Origin: Hemerocallis citrina
Lineage: Eukaryota; Streptophyta; Magnoliopsida; Asparagales; Asphodelaceae
Direction of reading: 5' to 3'
Assembly: GCA_017893485.1 (NCBI GenBank)
Contig: CM030362.1
Location: forward strand, 260,018,255-260,082,254
Length of the DNA stretch: 64,000 bases
In this document: piece after piece, positions 35,601 through 47,000 of the stretch
How positions within the stretch are numbered: the stretch's first letter is position 1
Layout of the letters: the number at the start of each line of letters is the position of its first letter
Notes under the pieces: generated by a model
The model's input: the letters and a program-made list of their open reading frames with translations, nothing else
Databases searched by the model: none
Told to the model about the DNA's origin: nothing
Made by a program: the position numbers and the translations under genes

Positions 35601-36326
35601 ACACAAAATTTGGATCTTACGGTGGCAGATATTCGCAAAAACGGAAGACTTAGATTCGACGTAGCGCTGGACTTAAATGCAAAAAGTATTGCACAATTTG
35701 AAGCATTGAACAGACAGGTTCTTCAAGAGGATGGGTCGGGTAACAACTTAGAAGACGAAAGATGGTGGGATATGGAAGTCGGTCAAGAGTTCACTGTCTC
35801 ATCCATGTATACAAGGATCAACGACGGAGGTTTGAGATGTAACGTTCAATCGATTATTTGGGGGACTTACGCCCCACTCAAAGTTAGAGTTTTCTGTTGG
35901 CTCGCCCACAAAAACGCTATTCTTTCGAAAGTGAACCTGAGAAAGAGAAACATGAATATCGATACGATCTGCGGGTGGTGTTCAGCCGCAGATGAAGACG
36001 TTAATCATATCCTTTTTCAATGCCATAAAGCTAGATTAATCTGGGTCATTATTTGCAGGGGTTTTGGGTGTAATCAAGTGCCTAACAATACCGAAGACAT
36101 CTGGATAACCTTTAGAAATTCACTCATTAGAGCAAAGGACATTAAATGTTGGGATTTAGCTATAGCTGCAACACTGTGGAGTCTTTGGATAGAAAGAAAT
36201 GATTTCATTTTCCGCAACATTCAGTTCAGATTATCTTCTTCTATGTACAAAATCTTTGTGTTAATCCGTGATTGGGCAGGTGCAAAGGAGGCGTCCAGGA
36301 GGACCAGGGCTACCGACGGAGAGTAA
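32667..36326 (+). pseudogene. L1 ORF2 (endonuclease-reverse transcriptase) with one in-frame stop
   Basis: One reading frame of 1,220 codons, broken only by TGA at 33555-33557. The first part (296 codons) is the apurinic-type endonuclease: WNVRGM near the start, QETRIE, MIGGDFNITR, and the catalytic-region SDHLPLVIDC near its end. After the stop come reverse transcriptase motifs APGPDGFPIFFYK, LRPISLINGSFKIITKVL, LKLDFQKAYDSVSW-type (here IKLDFQKAYDSVSW), RGLRQGDPLSSLLF and the catalytic YADD (34770-34781). A zf-RVT domain follows (WGTYAPLKVRVFCWLAHKNA, CGWC...H...C), with no RNase H. The stop separates the two enzymatic halves, so the copy should not retrotranspose unless it is read through. 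ORF1 ends 8 bases upstream of the first in-frame ATG. Confidence 0.87.
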
Positions 36327-36625
36327 ATCAGTAGGAGGGTTCCATAGAGGGGAGGGGCTATGCAGGTCACGGGAAGGCAATCTAGTGGAGAGGACTGATA
36401 GTTGGTTGTTCCTTCAGTGTTTTGTTGTTGTCATCGCTCTGTGAGCGTATTTCAGGAGTCTTCAGTTTGTATTTGTATGTTGTCGTTTTAGTTTATGCTG
36501 TTGCTGTTATTTTGTATCGACGGAGTGTTCACCAGGTCGGTTGTCTGTATCTTTAATTTCAGTTGTACTACTATGTTTCGTTATTTTCTTATTAATGAAA
36601 CGGTGACATGAGTCATCTTTTATCA

Positions 36626-36653
36626 AAAAAAAAAAAAAAAAAAAAAAAAAAAA
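36626..36653 (+). repeat. poly(A) tail of the L1 element
   Basis: 28 consecutive A residues after TCTTTTATC, followed by the CAAT of the target duplication. The tail is uninterrupted, consistent with a recent insertion. Confidence 0.9.
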
Positions 36654-38539
36654 CAATAATATATTCAGTTCATTAAATATGAAAAATAACGGGCTTATAT
36701 GCAAAAATGTATAGATGGATTTTTAGACAACTTGACATATCTGCATTCAAATTCACTTTCCCGTTGTTACCGAAAAGCAAATCCTATTTCGTCAGAGATT
36801 CTAGAAAGTAAACTCTCTTCCGGTTCCAACGCATATTCACATGATACATTCTAGAGACAGTAGCTATGCGTACAAATTCATTCTTCGCTGGTTTCGATAT
36901 TTCGCGCGCATTCTAAAAATTCAGAGTCACAATACTAGAATTGCGATATCTCACAATCTATATGTCGGATTAAGAAACTGCAGGATGTTCCAGATATCTA
37001 GACTCGAAGGGCTACGATTTTCATGTAGAAAGTTTTTCGATCCAGTATCGGGAACATGGTCAAATTCTCAGTACAAGATACCGTTCGTAATCCCGTGCAG
37101 GTTCAGATTTTCATGATATGTCAGTACTAAAATCGCGATATTTCACAATCTATACATCCGATTGAGAAACCGTAAGATGTTCTAGATTCGGGACTCGATG
37201 GGCTACGATTCCCATGTAGAAAATCTTCAATCCAGTATTGGAAACATGGTCGAATTCTTAGTGCAAGGTCAAGAAATTTTAGAGATAGTAAGGTTGAATA
37301 TTCGATATTCGATAACACAATTCGAAATGTGTTAACGGTTCACTCTTGAGTTGATATAGCGTGGAACAAGTAACTAGAACAGAGTTTGACAAAAAATATG
37401 ATGATAACTGAACTACTTACCACGAGTCAAAGGAAAATGCTTGTACGAGAACAAAAAAAGTGTACAAGGTACTTGCCTTATAACGTGACGATTTCGGTAG
37501 TGGTGTTAACCACGGAAAGAAGAACCAACGTTGGTAACAAACGGCAGCAAAACGGCGGCAAGAATGGCAGCAAGACGGCAGCGAGCGGGCAACTGTAGCA
37601 ATGGTGAGCGACAACAACAACGAGGAGATGGCGCGGCGTCGGGTTGTTTTTCGGAGTTCTCGGGATCGTAGAAGCGGAGTTGTTGGCTCCAAGGTGGAAG
37701 GTAAAGTGGAGCTCAGGTGTTGCTTGAGCTCTCGGGTGTGAAGAAGGCAGAGAAAGAGAAGAAGGAAAAATGAAGAATGAGACGTAGATGTGAGAGTGAG
37801 GTGTGATGTGTGTGTGTATATATAGAAAGGAAAGGAGATGGACAGCATGGTGCATGCAAGGTGTATGCATGCATGGTGTGTGTATAAAAGAAAGGGAGAA
37901 AGAGATGGGTGTAGAAAAATTAGGCATATGTGTGGAAAAATGAGGAGTTAGGCGTAGAATGAGAAAAATGAGGGGGAGAGATTGGCATATGCAGAAGTGG
38001 AGAAGTAGGGAGGGAGAAAATGAAGCGTAGGGAGGAAGAAAATAAGGTGTAGGAGAACAGAGTTAGGTTAGCTGTTGGATTAGGGTTAGGATTAGGATTA
38101 ATCAAGGTTAATGTTTGTATTTAAACTCCGATCGAAAAAGTCACAAAATTATAGAATTGATCAGAAAAATATTCTGGCTTTAGATAAAGAGTCCAAAGAG
38201 AAAAATAAAACTGATCTGAAAATTAAAATAAAAAAATTCACGTAATAAAATACGTACAACTGGGACAGGAAGTTACACTATTAGAATACAGTTCATTAAA
38301 GGTCGTTAATCTCATTAGCGACTTCATATATATGTTTTGGTCGCAAATAGAAATAGTGACAACAAACAAGAAATTTCAAATATTTTAAAACAGAGGCCGC
38401 TATTCTTATTAGAGACCTTCAAAATGAAGAGGTCGTTAATGAGAACAGCGGTCATTGCTGACGTGACACAAAGTAGCCCATTAGCGCTAATAATTTCACA
38501 ATTGGCCCACAATCGCAAATATTTTAAAGTGGCCTATTA

Positions 38540-39356
38540 AGAGCATCCACTATCGTCTGCTATAAACCTAAAAAATGGAAATTTTGAGAAAAAATCCACC
38601 AATATCGTCTGCTATAAACCTATTTTATAGCCAACTCGTGAACAGTACTCTGCTATATATAGCAGAGTGAAATAGCATATACAAAATATAGAAGACGGAA
38701 AATGATCTTTCGTCTGTTAAAAATTTAGAATTGTTTGGAATATAAAATTCTAATAGACGAAAGAAGATCTTCTATCTATAGGGTTGACCGGTCAAAATTT
38801 CAAAAACGGGAGAAGATCTTCCGTCTCTCTCTCTCTTTTAAAAAAAAAAAATTAATTAAATGATGGGACAGAAGAAGATCTTCCGTCCCACTCTTTTCTA
38901 ATTTTTTCGTCATTTTTTAAATGGGAAAGAGGCATTTTTAAGAGGGGGTTAATTTTCCCACTAACCTTTTTGTCCTTATTTTTATATAAAAAAATCTCTA
39001 TATATTATTATATGCCCAGATGGAAGAAGATCTTCCAGCTGGGCATAATTTTTTTTTTTTCCAAAAAAAATAATAAAATTCGCCCAGACGGAATATCTTC
39101 ATCTGCCTGGATAATTTTTTTATTTTTTTAATTCCACGAGCGAGGCTATTTTTTTTATTTTAAAATTATTGTCAAACGGAACATGATCTTCCGTCTATTC
39201 AATTTGAGGTATTAAAAATTTTGTTTTTTTATGAGACGGAGGATGTTATTCCGTCTGCCCAAATTTGAGCTTCAACGATAGTGGCGCAACTCATTCATTT
39301 CTAAAAGCCAAATGCCAAATACCTAAAATATAGCACCCAACGATAGTGGATGCTCT
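38540..39356. mobile_element. PIF/Harbinger-like MITE with eight internal hairpins, copy 1
   Basis: 817 bp. Terminal inverted repeat AGAGCATCCACTATCG / CGATAGTGGATGCTCT, flanked by TTA on both sides (38537-38539, 39357-39359). No coding capacity. It sits inside the right terminal repeat of the outer Mutator-like element, next to its end. A diverged relative is at 59652-60414. Confidence 0.83.
38693..39256. repeat. array of eight GACGGAAGATCTTCCGTC-type palindromes
   Basis: Imperfect palindromes at 38693-38715, 38753-38779, 38805-38826, 38865-38890, 39011-39047, 39082-39110, 39174-39196 and 39234-39256. All are built on AGACGGAAGATGATCTTCCG or close variants, separated by unrelated AT-rich spacers. 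Confidence 0.87.
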
Positions 39357-39382
39357 TTACTAAAAAAAAGTTATGTGTTTCT

Positions 39383-40776
39383 TATCTTGTTTTTAACCTT
39401 GCCTTTTTTTTTTTCCCTTTTCTTTTTTTTTGTAAATTCAAAAAATAACCTCAAATTTATATTTCTCTTGTAAATATAAACACGTATTTTGCATGTAAAA
39501 ACTTTATATTGTAATTATTAGGGATCATCAAAAATAATTATTTGGAGCTTTCGTCTTTAAGCCCGGGGAACTCAGAGCTGGCTCTGCTCTTGATTCACTG
39601 GTACTTGCTCCATCCTCAGAGCTGGCCCTGCTCTTGATTCACTGGTACTTGCTCCATCCTGCACTTCCTCACCTCTCACGACACTCCTATCTCAATATTA
39701 GCAAAATGTTGTGATACGTGGAATATGATTAGAGCCCTCTATGGAGAACTTGGGATTTTTCACTATTGAAAAACAAATTATCTTATGAGTTGCTCATTGT
39801 TGCATAATTATAATGTTTTGTTTCTGCTACTAGTCGTAATAATGTGCTAAATTGCTAATATCAATACTATCCAACTATTGGAACTATTAATAAGAAAAGT
39901 TACTAGCACTATGTCAGAACCAATACTTGAATAACATAGTATACACAATTTAGGCATAAAGAGGGTGATCTTGAGATAACCCTGGTGCCTGCACTACCTG
40001 ATTTTTCAAATAGATCGGCAACATACTTTCCTTGCTTTCAACACACGCCTGTGAAAGCTATCAAAATTTCTACCATCTGCATGCAATAAAGAATGAAAAC
40101 TAATATTCTAATTTGCACAATAATTCCGGACTTTTGAAAGACCCATCCAAATAAACCGTTTAGTTGCAACTTGCACCACTCCAATTTCACACAATTCGCC
40201 ATCAACATTTCCAGAAAAGCAAACTCTTACTTATCTCAAGCCTCAAGCACAATTCGTTACAAAGAGACGCTGGGTTCAGTAATTATTAATTTCCAAACCA
40301 AAACTTTTCATATTTGTATAAAGTCTTACAATTACAAATACAAACTCATGCGCAAATGCCAATCTCTCACTATAAATGATCAAGAAACATTCTCAGTCAA
40401 AGGGTCTTCACAGCACAAAAGAAAAAAGCTATCACATATGAATAAGTGACAGATATGACACAAAAATTACACATTAAAATGTTTCAACAAAACAAAAGAG
40501 AAAAACAAAAATCATGCCGCTTCCGGCGTACTATGACTGAATACATATAACTATGCAATTGCCAACAAACCGAGCTTCTATAATGGGCTATGCTACAAGA
40601 AATGTGCTTGTGCTTCATCGTACCCTCAAAACTTCACACTAAAGAAAACCACAAACCCCCTAAAATTTAAAGAAAAAGAAATTTACATATAAATTTATAC
40701 TCGGCCAAAGGGGGGGGGGGGAAGATGTTATGACCCTGAAGAATCTAAAATCAGAAGATAGTTTGTAGCTCAAGCT
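39383..40776. other. spacer between the transposon stack and AP2A
   Basis: AT-rich. It holds one 44-bp tandem duplication and one 92-codon open frame (40171-40449, +) of low-complexity composition that I do not accept as a gene. Confidence 0.5.
39571..39658. repeat. 44-bp tandem duplication
   Basis: Units 39571-39614 and 39615-39658 (CTCAGAGCTGGCTCTGCTCT...), differing at one position. Confidence 0.92.
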
Positions 40777-40782
40777 TTTATT
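40777..40782 (-). promoter_or_regulatory. poly(A) signal of AP2A
   Basis: AATAAA on the minus strand about 127 bases past the stop codon; the best candidate near-upstream element for 3'-end formation. A 12-G run lies downstream, near 40709. Confidence 0.45.
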
Positions 40783-40908
40783 ACTAACCCCGAGCCCCAT
40801 CGACCCCTGCTTCTTTCCCTCAAATATTTGAGACAATTGTTGTGGCTATAAAGGAGGGGAACACTTTAGTAGAATAGTGAACATAAACCAATCAAAACTC
40901 CATCGGTT
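40783..40908 (-). other. AP2A 3' UTR, proximal part
   Basis: Sequence between the alpha-adaptin stop codon and the AATAAA signal. No open frame or repeat is seen. The true transcript end is unknown. Confidence 0.5.
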
Positions 40909-41044
40909 TCATAGTAAGCCAGCAAGTAGTGCACCGGGGTCATTATAATTTGTAGCCATAACCGGTGATTGCGGCTGTAATGGAGGAACTTGAGGCGGCA
41001 TTGTGGGGATATCAATCAAATGTTCTTTGATGAACTCCTTCAAC
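40909..41044 (-). CDS. AP2A: AP2A last coding exon w16 with stop
   Basis: 136 nt including TGA at 40911-40909. Reads LKEFIKEHLIDIPTMPPQVP and ends NYNDPGALLAGLL, the usual C terminus of plant alpha-adaptins. Acceptor TTGTTATAG. Confidence 0.94.
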
Positions 41045-44000
41045 CTATAACAAGAAGAGAATGCTTACAGAAGAGATCTAAACTGAATACAACTATGTAA
41101 AGTACTCTCCCCAGAAATTGTTTGTTACTGCATTTCTTCGTTATGGAATAAATATGTTTGTGTGGACACCACCATTTTGTAATAGCAATATTTATCTAGT
41201 TTATTCCAAAGGATTGATGTGAGATATAGAAAGAAACTTAGCTCCAACTAGTCAGTATCAATTAATGTAACTAATTAAGTAAATGTATTTGAGAGAGTGG
41301 GAAATCTTGGAAATTTATTCCACAAGTTCATCCTACGTGCTAAAAAATATAGTGAAAAAGTAGAGAGGAGCTTACTCAAATGTCAATGTTGGATCTCCTG
41401 ATGCAACTGTTAATCGTAGCTGGGTCCTGTCTGCTGGATCTGTTTCTACTCTGATCTGAAAAGTGAAGAAAAAAACTGATAATGAGATTTACTGCCTTTA
41501 TTTTAGCTGGAGTAAAGAGTTCAGGAATTGTAACCAAGATTGCAATAGGCAGTATACTTCTACAGGAGTTGCCAGCCTATCCTAGAGCCGTTTTAAAGAT
41601 AGGATAAATATTGATGTTCGACCCGAGATTCAGTGGGAATTCGAGAATGTGTCAAACACTCAAATCACAAGCAAGAGGAAAATCAGAGTTTAAAAGTTAA
41701 CTGTTGAACATTAAATGTAGAAAAGAATTTAATTTCATTTTTAACTTATATTTTATTTTTTCCCTGTATGTAAATATAATCTGTGTATTATTCGGTCTAC
41801 CATTGCTATTGTTCTAGTTTTATTCTACATTAATAATTATCGGAAACTAATTAAAATGTTGAAGTTGTAATTGAAAATATTAAATTTGCCCAAAAAATAT
41901 ATACATCGGTCAATTCATTTTCTAAAAATAATAATTATTTTTAAAATAATTTAATTATAGAAACATACTAGATAATTTTGCAATTTTAAAAAAATGTCTG
42001 ATCCCCAAAAACCCAATACCAATCTGATACTACCCATTTGGCTGGTACTGATTCCGACCCAAATATTTGGAAAAACCCGATCCCGCTCCCGATCCGAAGT
42101 TTTAAAACTTTGGTTCTAAGCCCCTCAATTGACCATTATTTTCCCAATAGCACTGCTGGCTTATTTTTTATACTCACTTGAATCCCCTTGCTTTCCAAAA
42201 TAATTTGGAAAACCCCTTCTATACTAACATAAACTTTAGAAATATAATGCATACCCACAAACAAAACTAGTGTATTTCTTTATAGAACACTTCCATAGAA
42301 TAAACACATCTTAGCAACATTAGTACAAATCCCTATAAAAGGGTATATCTTGACCAAAAATAGCATTCCTTGACACACCAAAAAGGTACATCTAACTGGG
42401 GATACTTCAATTCAAAGTATATCTTTCTAGGAATTTTTTAATGTAGAAGAGGTTTTCAGAAATATTTTGGAACGAAGAGTTCAAAGTGTATAGAATAAAG
42501 TGAAAGAGGCCAAATCACAAGCAACTGGCTCAAAACAGATAATTTCTTTAATAATCGTCTAATACAATGCATTTTATTTAAGGGGGATGTGTAATGTTCA
42601 AATTGAATATCTTTCACTTATAATTAATCTCATAAATTAGAACAAGATTTGTCTACACTTTGATTCAATGGGCACTTGAAGAACCACCGCTTTATAAACT
42701 GTTGCATAAATGCTTAATCTGAGTACACATAAACTTTACAAAATTGGAAAGGAAATATTTTTTTTTCTTACCAAACAAAGCAAAGCATAGGTGCTTTCTG
42801 AGTAAAATGTCGTGCTTGCAACAAGATTATTTGGATTTGCATCCTGATATAGGCAACAAAAATTAATGACAGTTGAAAATGTTGATAAAGACAATGGAAG
42901 TGCAAAAGCAATTGACAACTTACAAGCCCAGGAGAAATTCCCAAGTGAAGGCTGATAAACAAGTTAGCCATTTCTGGAAGTGACAATTGTTTTACACCTT
43001 TAACCTGTGCCAATTCAAAAGTAGTCATAATGAAGGTCATAAAGCGGTTTTCGCTTATCCTACAAAAGCTCTCAGGAGCACATCTGCGGACCAAAATATT
43101 ATATCTGGAAACTGACATATTACATTTTCACTAGGGACTAATAAATTACATGTTTCAGCTTTTGGTCTACTGAAGCCAAACAATCAGACAGATTGACATA
43201 CAACTGAATGCCATTGTTATCCCAGAGAATAGAGTTAATTTCAGATCATTTCTACCTTTTAAACTCCAAGAGAAAATTATAAGATAGGAAGAAGATGGTA
43301 ATTATTATGTGCATATAACATCATATTTTAAATTTGAATTCTCAAACTGAGCATATAATTTAAAAGGATTAGTTAAATTACTGATAAAGACAACGTACCA
43401 AATGGTTGTGCTTGTATTTATATATAACTTCATATCTAATTCAGATCTTTCAAACGTTTGCTAAATTGAACTTATTAGTACCCTAATGTTTCACTAACTA
43501 AACATACTTTCAATTTTAGCCTACAAACACCCTAAATATTACTTTCGCACTTTGCTACCTCATACTGTTATAACAAGTGAAGGGCGATTTTCCCCCCAGG
43601 ATTAGGCAATTTTCAGAAAGGAATGACGAAGAAAATGGAGTGTGCAAAGAGGTAAAGTTCCGAATTTGAGTAGGGAATCAAGAAAGAGAGTAAGAGATAT
43701 GGATCAAAAAAATTCAGAAGGGATGGAGATGAAAAAGAAAATGAGGAATGATGTCGGTTTTGTGAGAAAGGAAGATGTGGCATTAAGAGAATGAATACGC
43801 AAAGTGTTACAAAGTGATGAAGGAAAAAATAGAAAGGATTAGAATTTAAGGGATGGGATGAAGGAGGGATGAAATGTCATTCAAGATCAAGGACAAATAC
43901 TCCCTTTTTTAACATCGGAATATTTCAAGGAATGTTCTAATTCCAGGTTAGCCATGTCGATGCTATAAAGGTATCAAAATGTAAAGGTACATGAAAGTTA

Positions 44001-47000
44001 ACAGTATTAAAACACTTTGGGGGGTTGGGGGGGGGGGGGGGGGGTGCGCAATAAAAAAAGAATATGATATTAAATCAGACTTGCAAACAATTAGAATTAC
44101 CATCCAGTACTACACAGGCCAGAACACATACCACTTCCTGAAGTTTCAAAGACGGTCCGGACAAAGATTTCCACTGACTGAAGAATTCTTCAGCATCTAC
44201 TGATACAGGCTGCAAATACTTATTCAAGACAGCTGGGAGGCGTAGCTTCACATTGACCTAGTTGTAGAAGAAGAAAAAACATGTATATCGGAATCACCTT
44301 AAAACCTACAATACTGGACATGAAAACAAAAGTACCAAGGTTAGGATAAGTACCCCAGATGTGCCAAATTTATAGCTGAAATCAAGAACAGCAACATCCC
44401 TGCTTGCTCGCAGATTTACAACTTCAAGAGGGCATTGCACCTGAGCATATACAGAAAAAAAAAGATTTAGATGAAACTAGCACTGAAACAATAAAGATAC
44501 AATAGAAAGCAATATACAACAACAACAACAAACAATAAAATCTTTTTCCCAACTAGTTGGGGGCGGCTACATGAATCCTGGTTTTCCATTCTGCTCGGTT
44601 TAGCGCAATATCTTCTGTAAGGTCACAAGCTATCAGAGATCTTTTTTCGCTGTTTCCACCCAAGTTAGTTTAGGACTTCCTCTACCCCTAACTCTACCTT
44701 CAATACTTATCAAATCACTTCTTCTAACGAGGGCACTACTAGGTCTCCGCGTGACATGTCCAAACTACCTGAGGCGATTCTCTCTTAACATATCTTGGAT
44801 TGGAGCTACCTTTACCAAGTCTCGTATATGCTCGTTTCTAATTCTATTCTTCCTTGTTTTATTACACATCCATCTTAGCATCCTCATCTCCGCCACACTC
44901 ATTTTTTGGACATGTTGTTTCTTTGTTGCCCAACATTCTGCTCCATACATCATTGCTGGTCTAACAGCCGTCCTATAAAATTTTTCCTTCAACTTCAAAG
45001 GTATACGTTTGTCACACAAAACGCCACTGACACTTCTCCACTTAAGCCACCCTGCTTAGATCCTATGTATAACATCTTCACAAATCTCCCCCTTTCTTTG
45101 TATAATCAAGCCTAAATATCGGAAACGGTCTTTCTTAGGTATCTCTTGACCATCCAGCTTCACTAATTCTTCAGTTGTGTTCCGAATATCACTAAAATTA
45201 CACTCCATATACTCTGTTTTAGTTCTGCTTATCCTAACGCCTCTAGCTTCCAAAGTTTCTCCCCACAGTTCTAATTTAGCATTGACTTTTGCTCTAGTCT
45301 CGTCCACTAAGACTACGTCATCGGCAAAAAGCATACACCAAGGCACCTCATCTTGTATTCCTCACATCAATTCATCCATAATCAAAGTAAAGAGGTCGGG
45401 GCTTAAAGCCAAGCCTTGGTGTAAACCTACTGTATCTCCTGTGGTTGTTCTAACTGGTGGTCATTGCCCCTTCGTACATATCCTTAATTATCTCAATATA
45501 CCGAATAGTTACACTTTTATTATTTAACACCCACCATACTATTTTTCTAGGGACTATCATATGCTTTTTCTAGATCTATAAAAACCATATGTAGATATTT
45601 CTTATTTTTTCTATATTTTTCATAAGTCTTCTCAGTACATAAATTGCTTCCATTATTGACCTCTCAGGCATAAATCCAAAATGATTCTCAGACACGGTAG
45701 TTTCTACTTTCAGTCTATGTTCGATCACTCTCCCAAATTTTCATCGTATGACTCATTAATTTAATTCATCGATAGTTGGAGCAACTTTGTATATCTCCTT
45801 TATTTTTACATATAGGTACTAAAATACTTTATCCATTCATCGGGCAACTTCTTGGTCCTCAAAACTCCATTAAATAATTTTGTTAGCCAACTCACTCCTA
45901 TATCCCCAAGACTTTTTCAAACTTCAATGGGTATATAATCCGGTCCTAAAGTTTTTCATGTTTTCATCATTCCTAGAGCATTTCGAACCACCGATGTCCT
46001 AATTCTAGGGAAAATCATATTCTCTTGACTCTCCCTTGGGTCCTCTATATTTAAGTTGCCCACAACTTTTTCATTTAATAACTTCTCAAAGTAATTTTGG
46101 AATCTTTCCTTAATTTCCGCATCTTTTATTAAGTCTCTTGAATCCTCGCTCTTACTACACCTAATTGTATCCAGATCTTACTTATTTTTCTATCCCTTTG
46201 TTTAACAAGCTTATAAATGTTATTTTCTCCTTTTGCTCCTAATTTTGTGTATAAATTATCATAAGTTTTTTTCTTTTACATCCCTTACCGCTTTTTTTAC
46301 TTCTTATCTAACGGACTTATATCTCTCCAAATCCTCTTCATTTCTACTATTTTGCCATATTTTGAAGGTTGATTTTTTTTTTCTCACAATATTTTGGACT
46401 TCTTGCCACCACCATGTTTCTTTATTTAGCAACCCTCTACCCTTAGATTATCTAAATACCTCATTTGAAATTTCTCTTATGTAAGTAGCCATTTTTGTCC
46501 ACATCATATTTATCGCCCCTTCCCAATTTTATGATGCTCCTTTAAAGACGTTATCTCTAAAAACTTAGTTTTTCTTCCTTCGAGTTCCACCACCTAATTC
46601 TTGGATTCATAGTTTCCTTCCTTGCACATATGTGTTTCCCAATTAAACATCCAATACCACTAATCTATGTTGTGAGGTTAAACACTCTCCCAGTATAACT
46701 TTACAATCTTTACATGTCAAGCGATCCATCTTTCTAGTGATGAAAAATCAATTTGACTCCTATTTGCCCCACTTTTAAAAGTTATCAAATATTCCTCCCT
46801 CTTCCTAAAATAAGTATTTGCTAGTATAAGATCATACCAAGCCGTAAAATCTAATAGTCTCCCCACCATCGTTCATATTTCTAAATCAATGTCCTCTATG
46901 CACCCTCTCATATCCCATGTTATCTTCTCCTACATATACAGTAAAATCTTCTCCTATAAATAGTTTCTCACCTAAGGGTACTCTTTGAATTATCTCATCC

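Larger units (their letters stand above)
30156..36657 (+). mobile_element. full-length L1-type LINE
   Basis: 6.5 kb with ORF1, ORF2 and a roughly 28-A tail (36626-36653). AAACAAT occurs exactly at both ends (30149-30155; 36651-36657, abutting the tail), a plausible target duplication. Both ORFs are long and nearly undamaged, with one internal stop in ORF2. This is the youngest-looking element in the window. It is inserted in the LTR upstream of MUTS2, pointing away from that gene. Confidence 0.88.
28955..38277 (-). mobile_element. long LTR (about 2.8 kb) split by an L1 element
   Basis: Plus strand TGTCACGCCCCGC at 28955 to CAGGAAGTTACA at 38277; the pieces are 28955-30155 and 36658-38277. 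The flanks CTGTT (28950-28954) and CTATT (38278-38282) match at 4 of 5 bases, a slightly decayed target duplication. Homologous to 23527-27000 in opposite orientation. No internal retrotransposon region, so probably a solo LTR. A G+C-rich block with open frames (37478-37927) is LTR sequence. Confidence 0.72.
28304..39373. mobile_element. Mutator-like non-autonomous element, outer layer of a nested stack
   Basis: The arms 28304-28954 and about 38278-39373 form long terminal inverted repeats: TAATAAGCCATTTTTTGAAA on the left matches inverted GGCCACTTTAAAATATTTGC on the right, and so on for at least 250 bp. Both termini carry a T/A run. They are flanked by the exact 9-bp repeat TGTGTTTCT (28295-28303 and 39374-39382), typical of Mutator-like transposons. 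Removing the insertions leaves about 0.9-1.0 kb without coding sequence. The inside is an array of short palindromes of the GGTCGCTATTCCGAATAGCG type. Confidence 0.75.

Noticed and set aside
38693..39256. CRISPR-like array of spaced repeats
   Set aside because: The repeats are palindromes of variable sequence inside a MITE with plant-type terminal repeats, in nuclear intron-bearing DNA; spacing and repeats are irregular.
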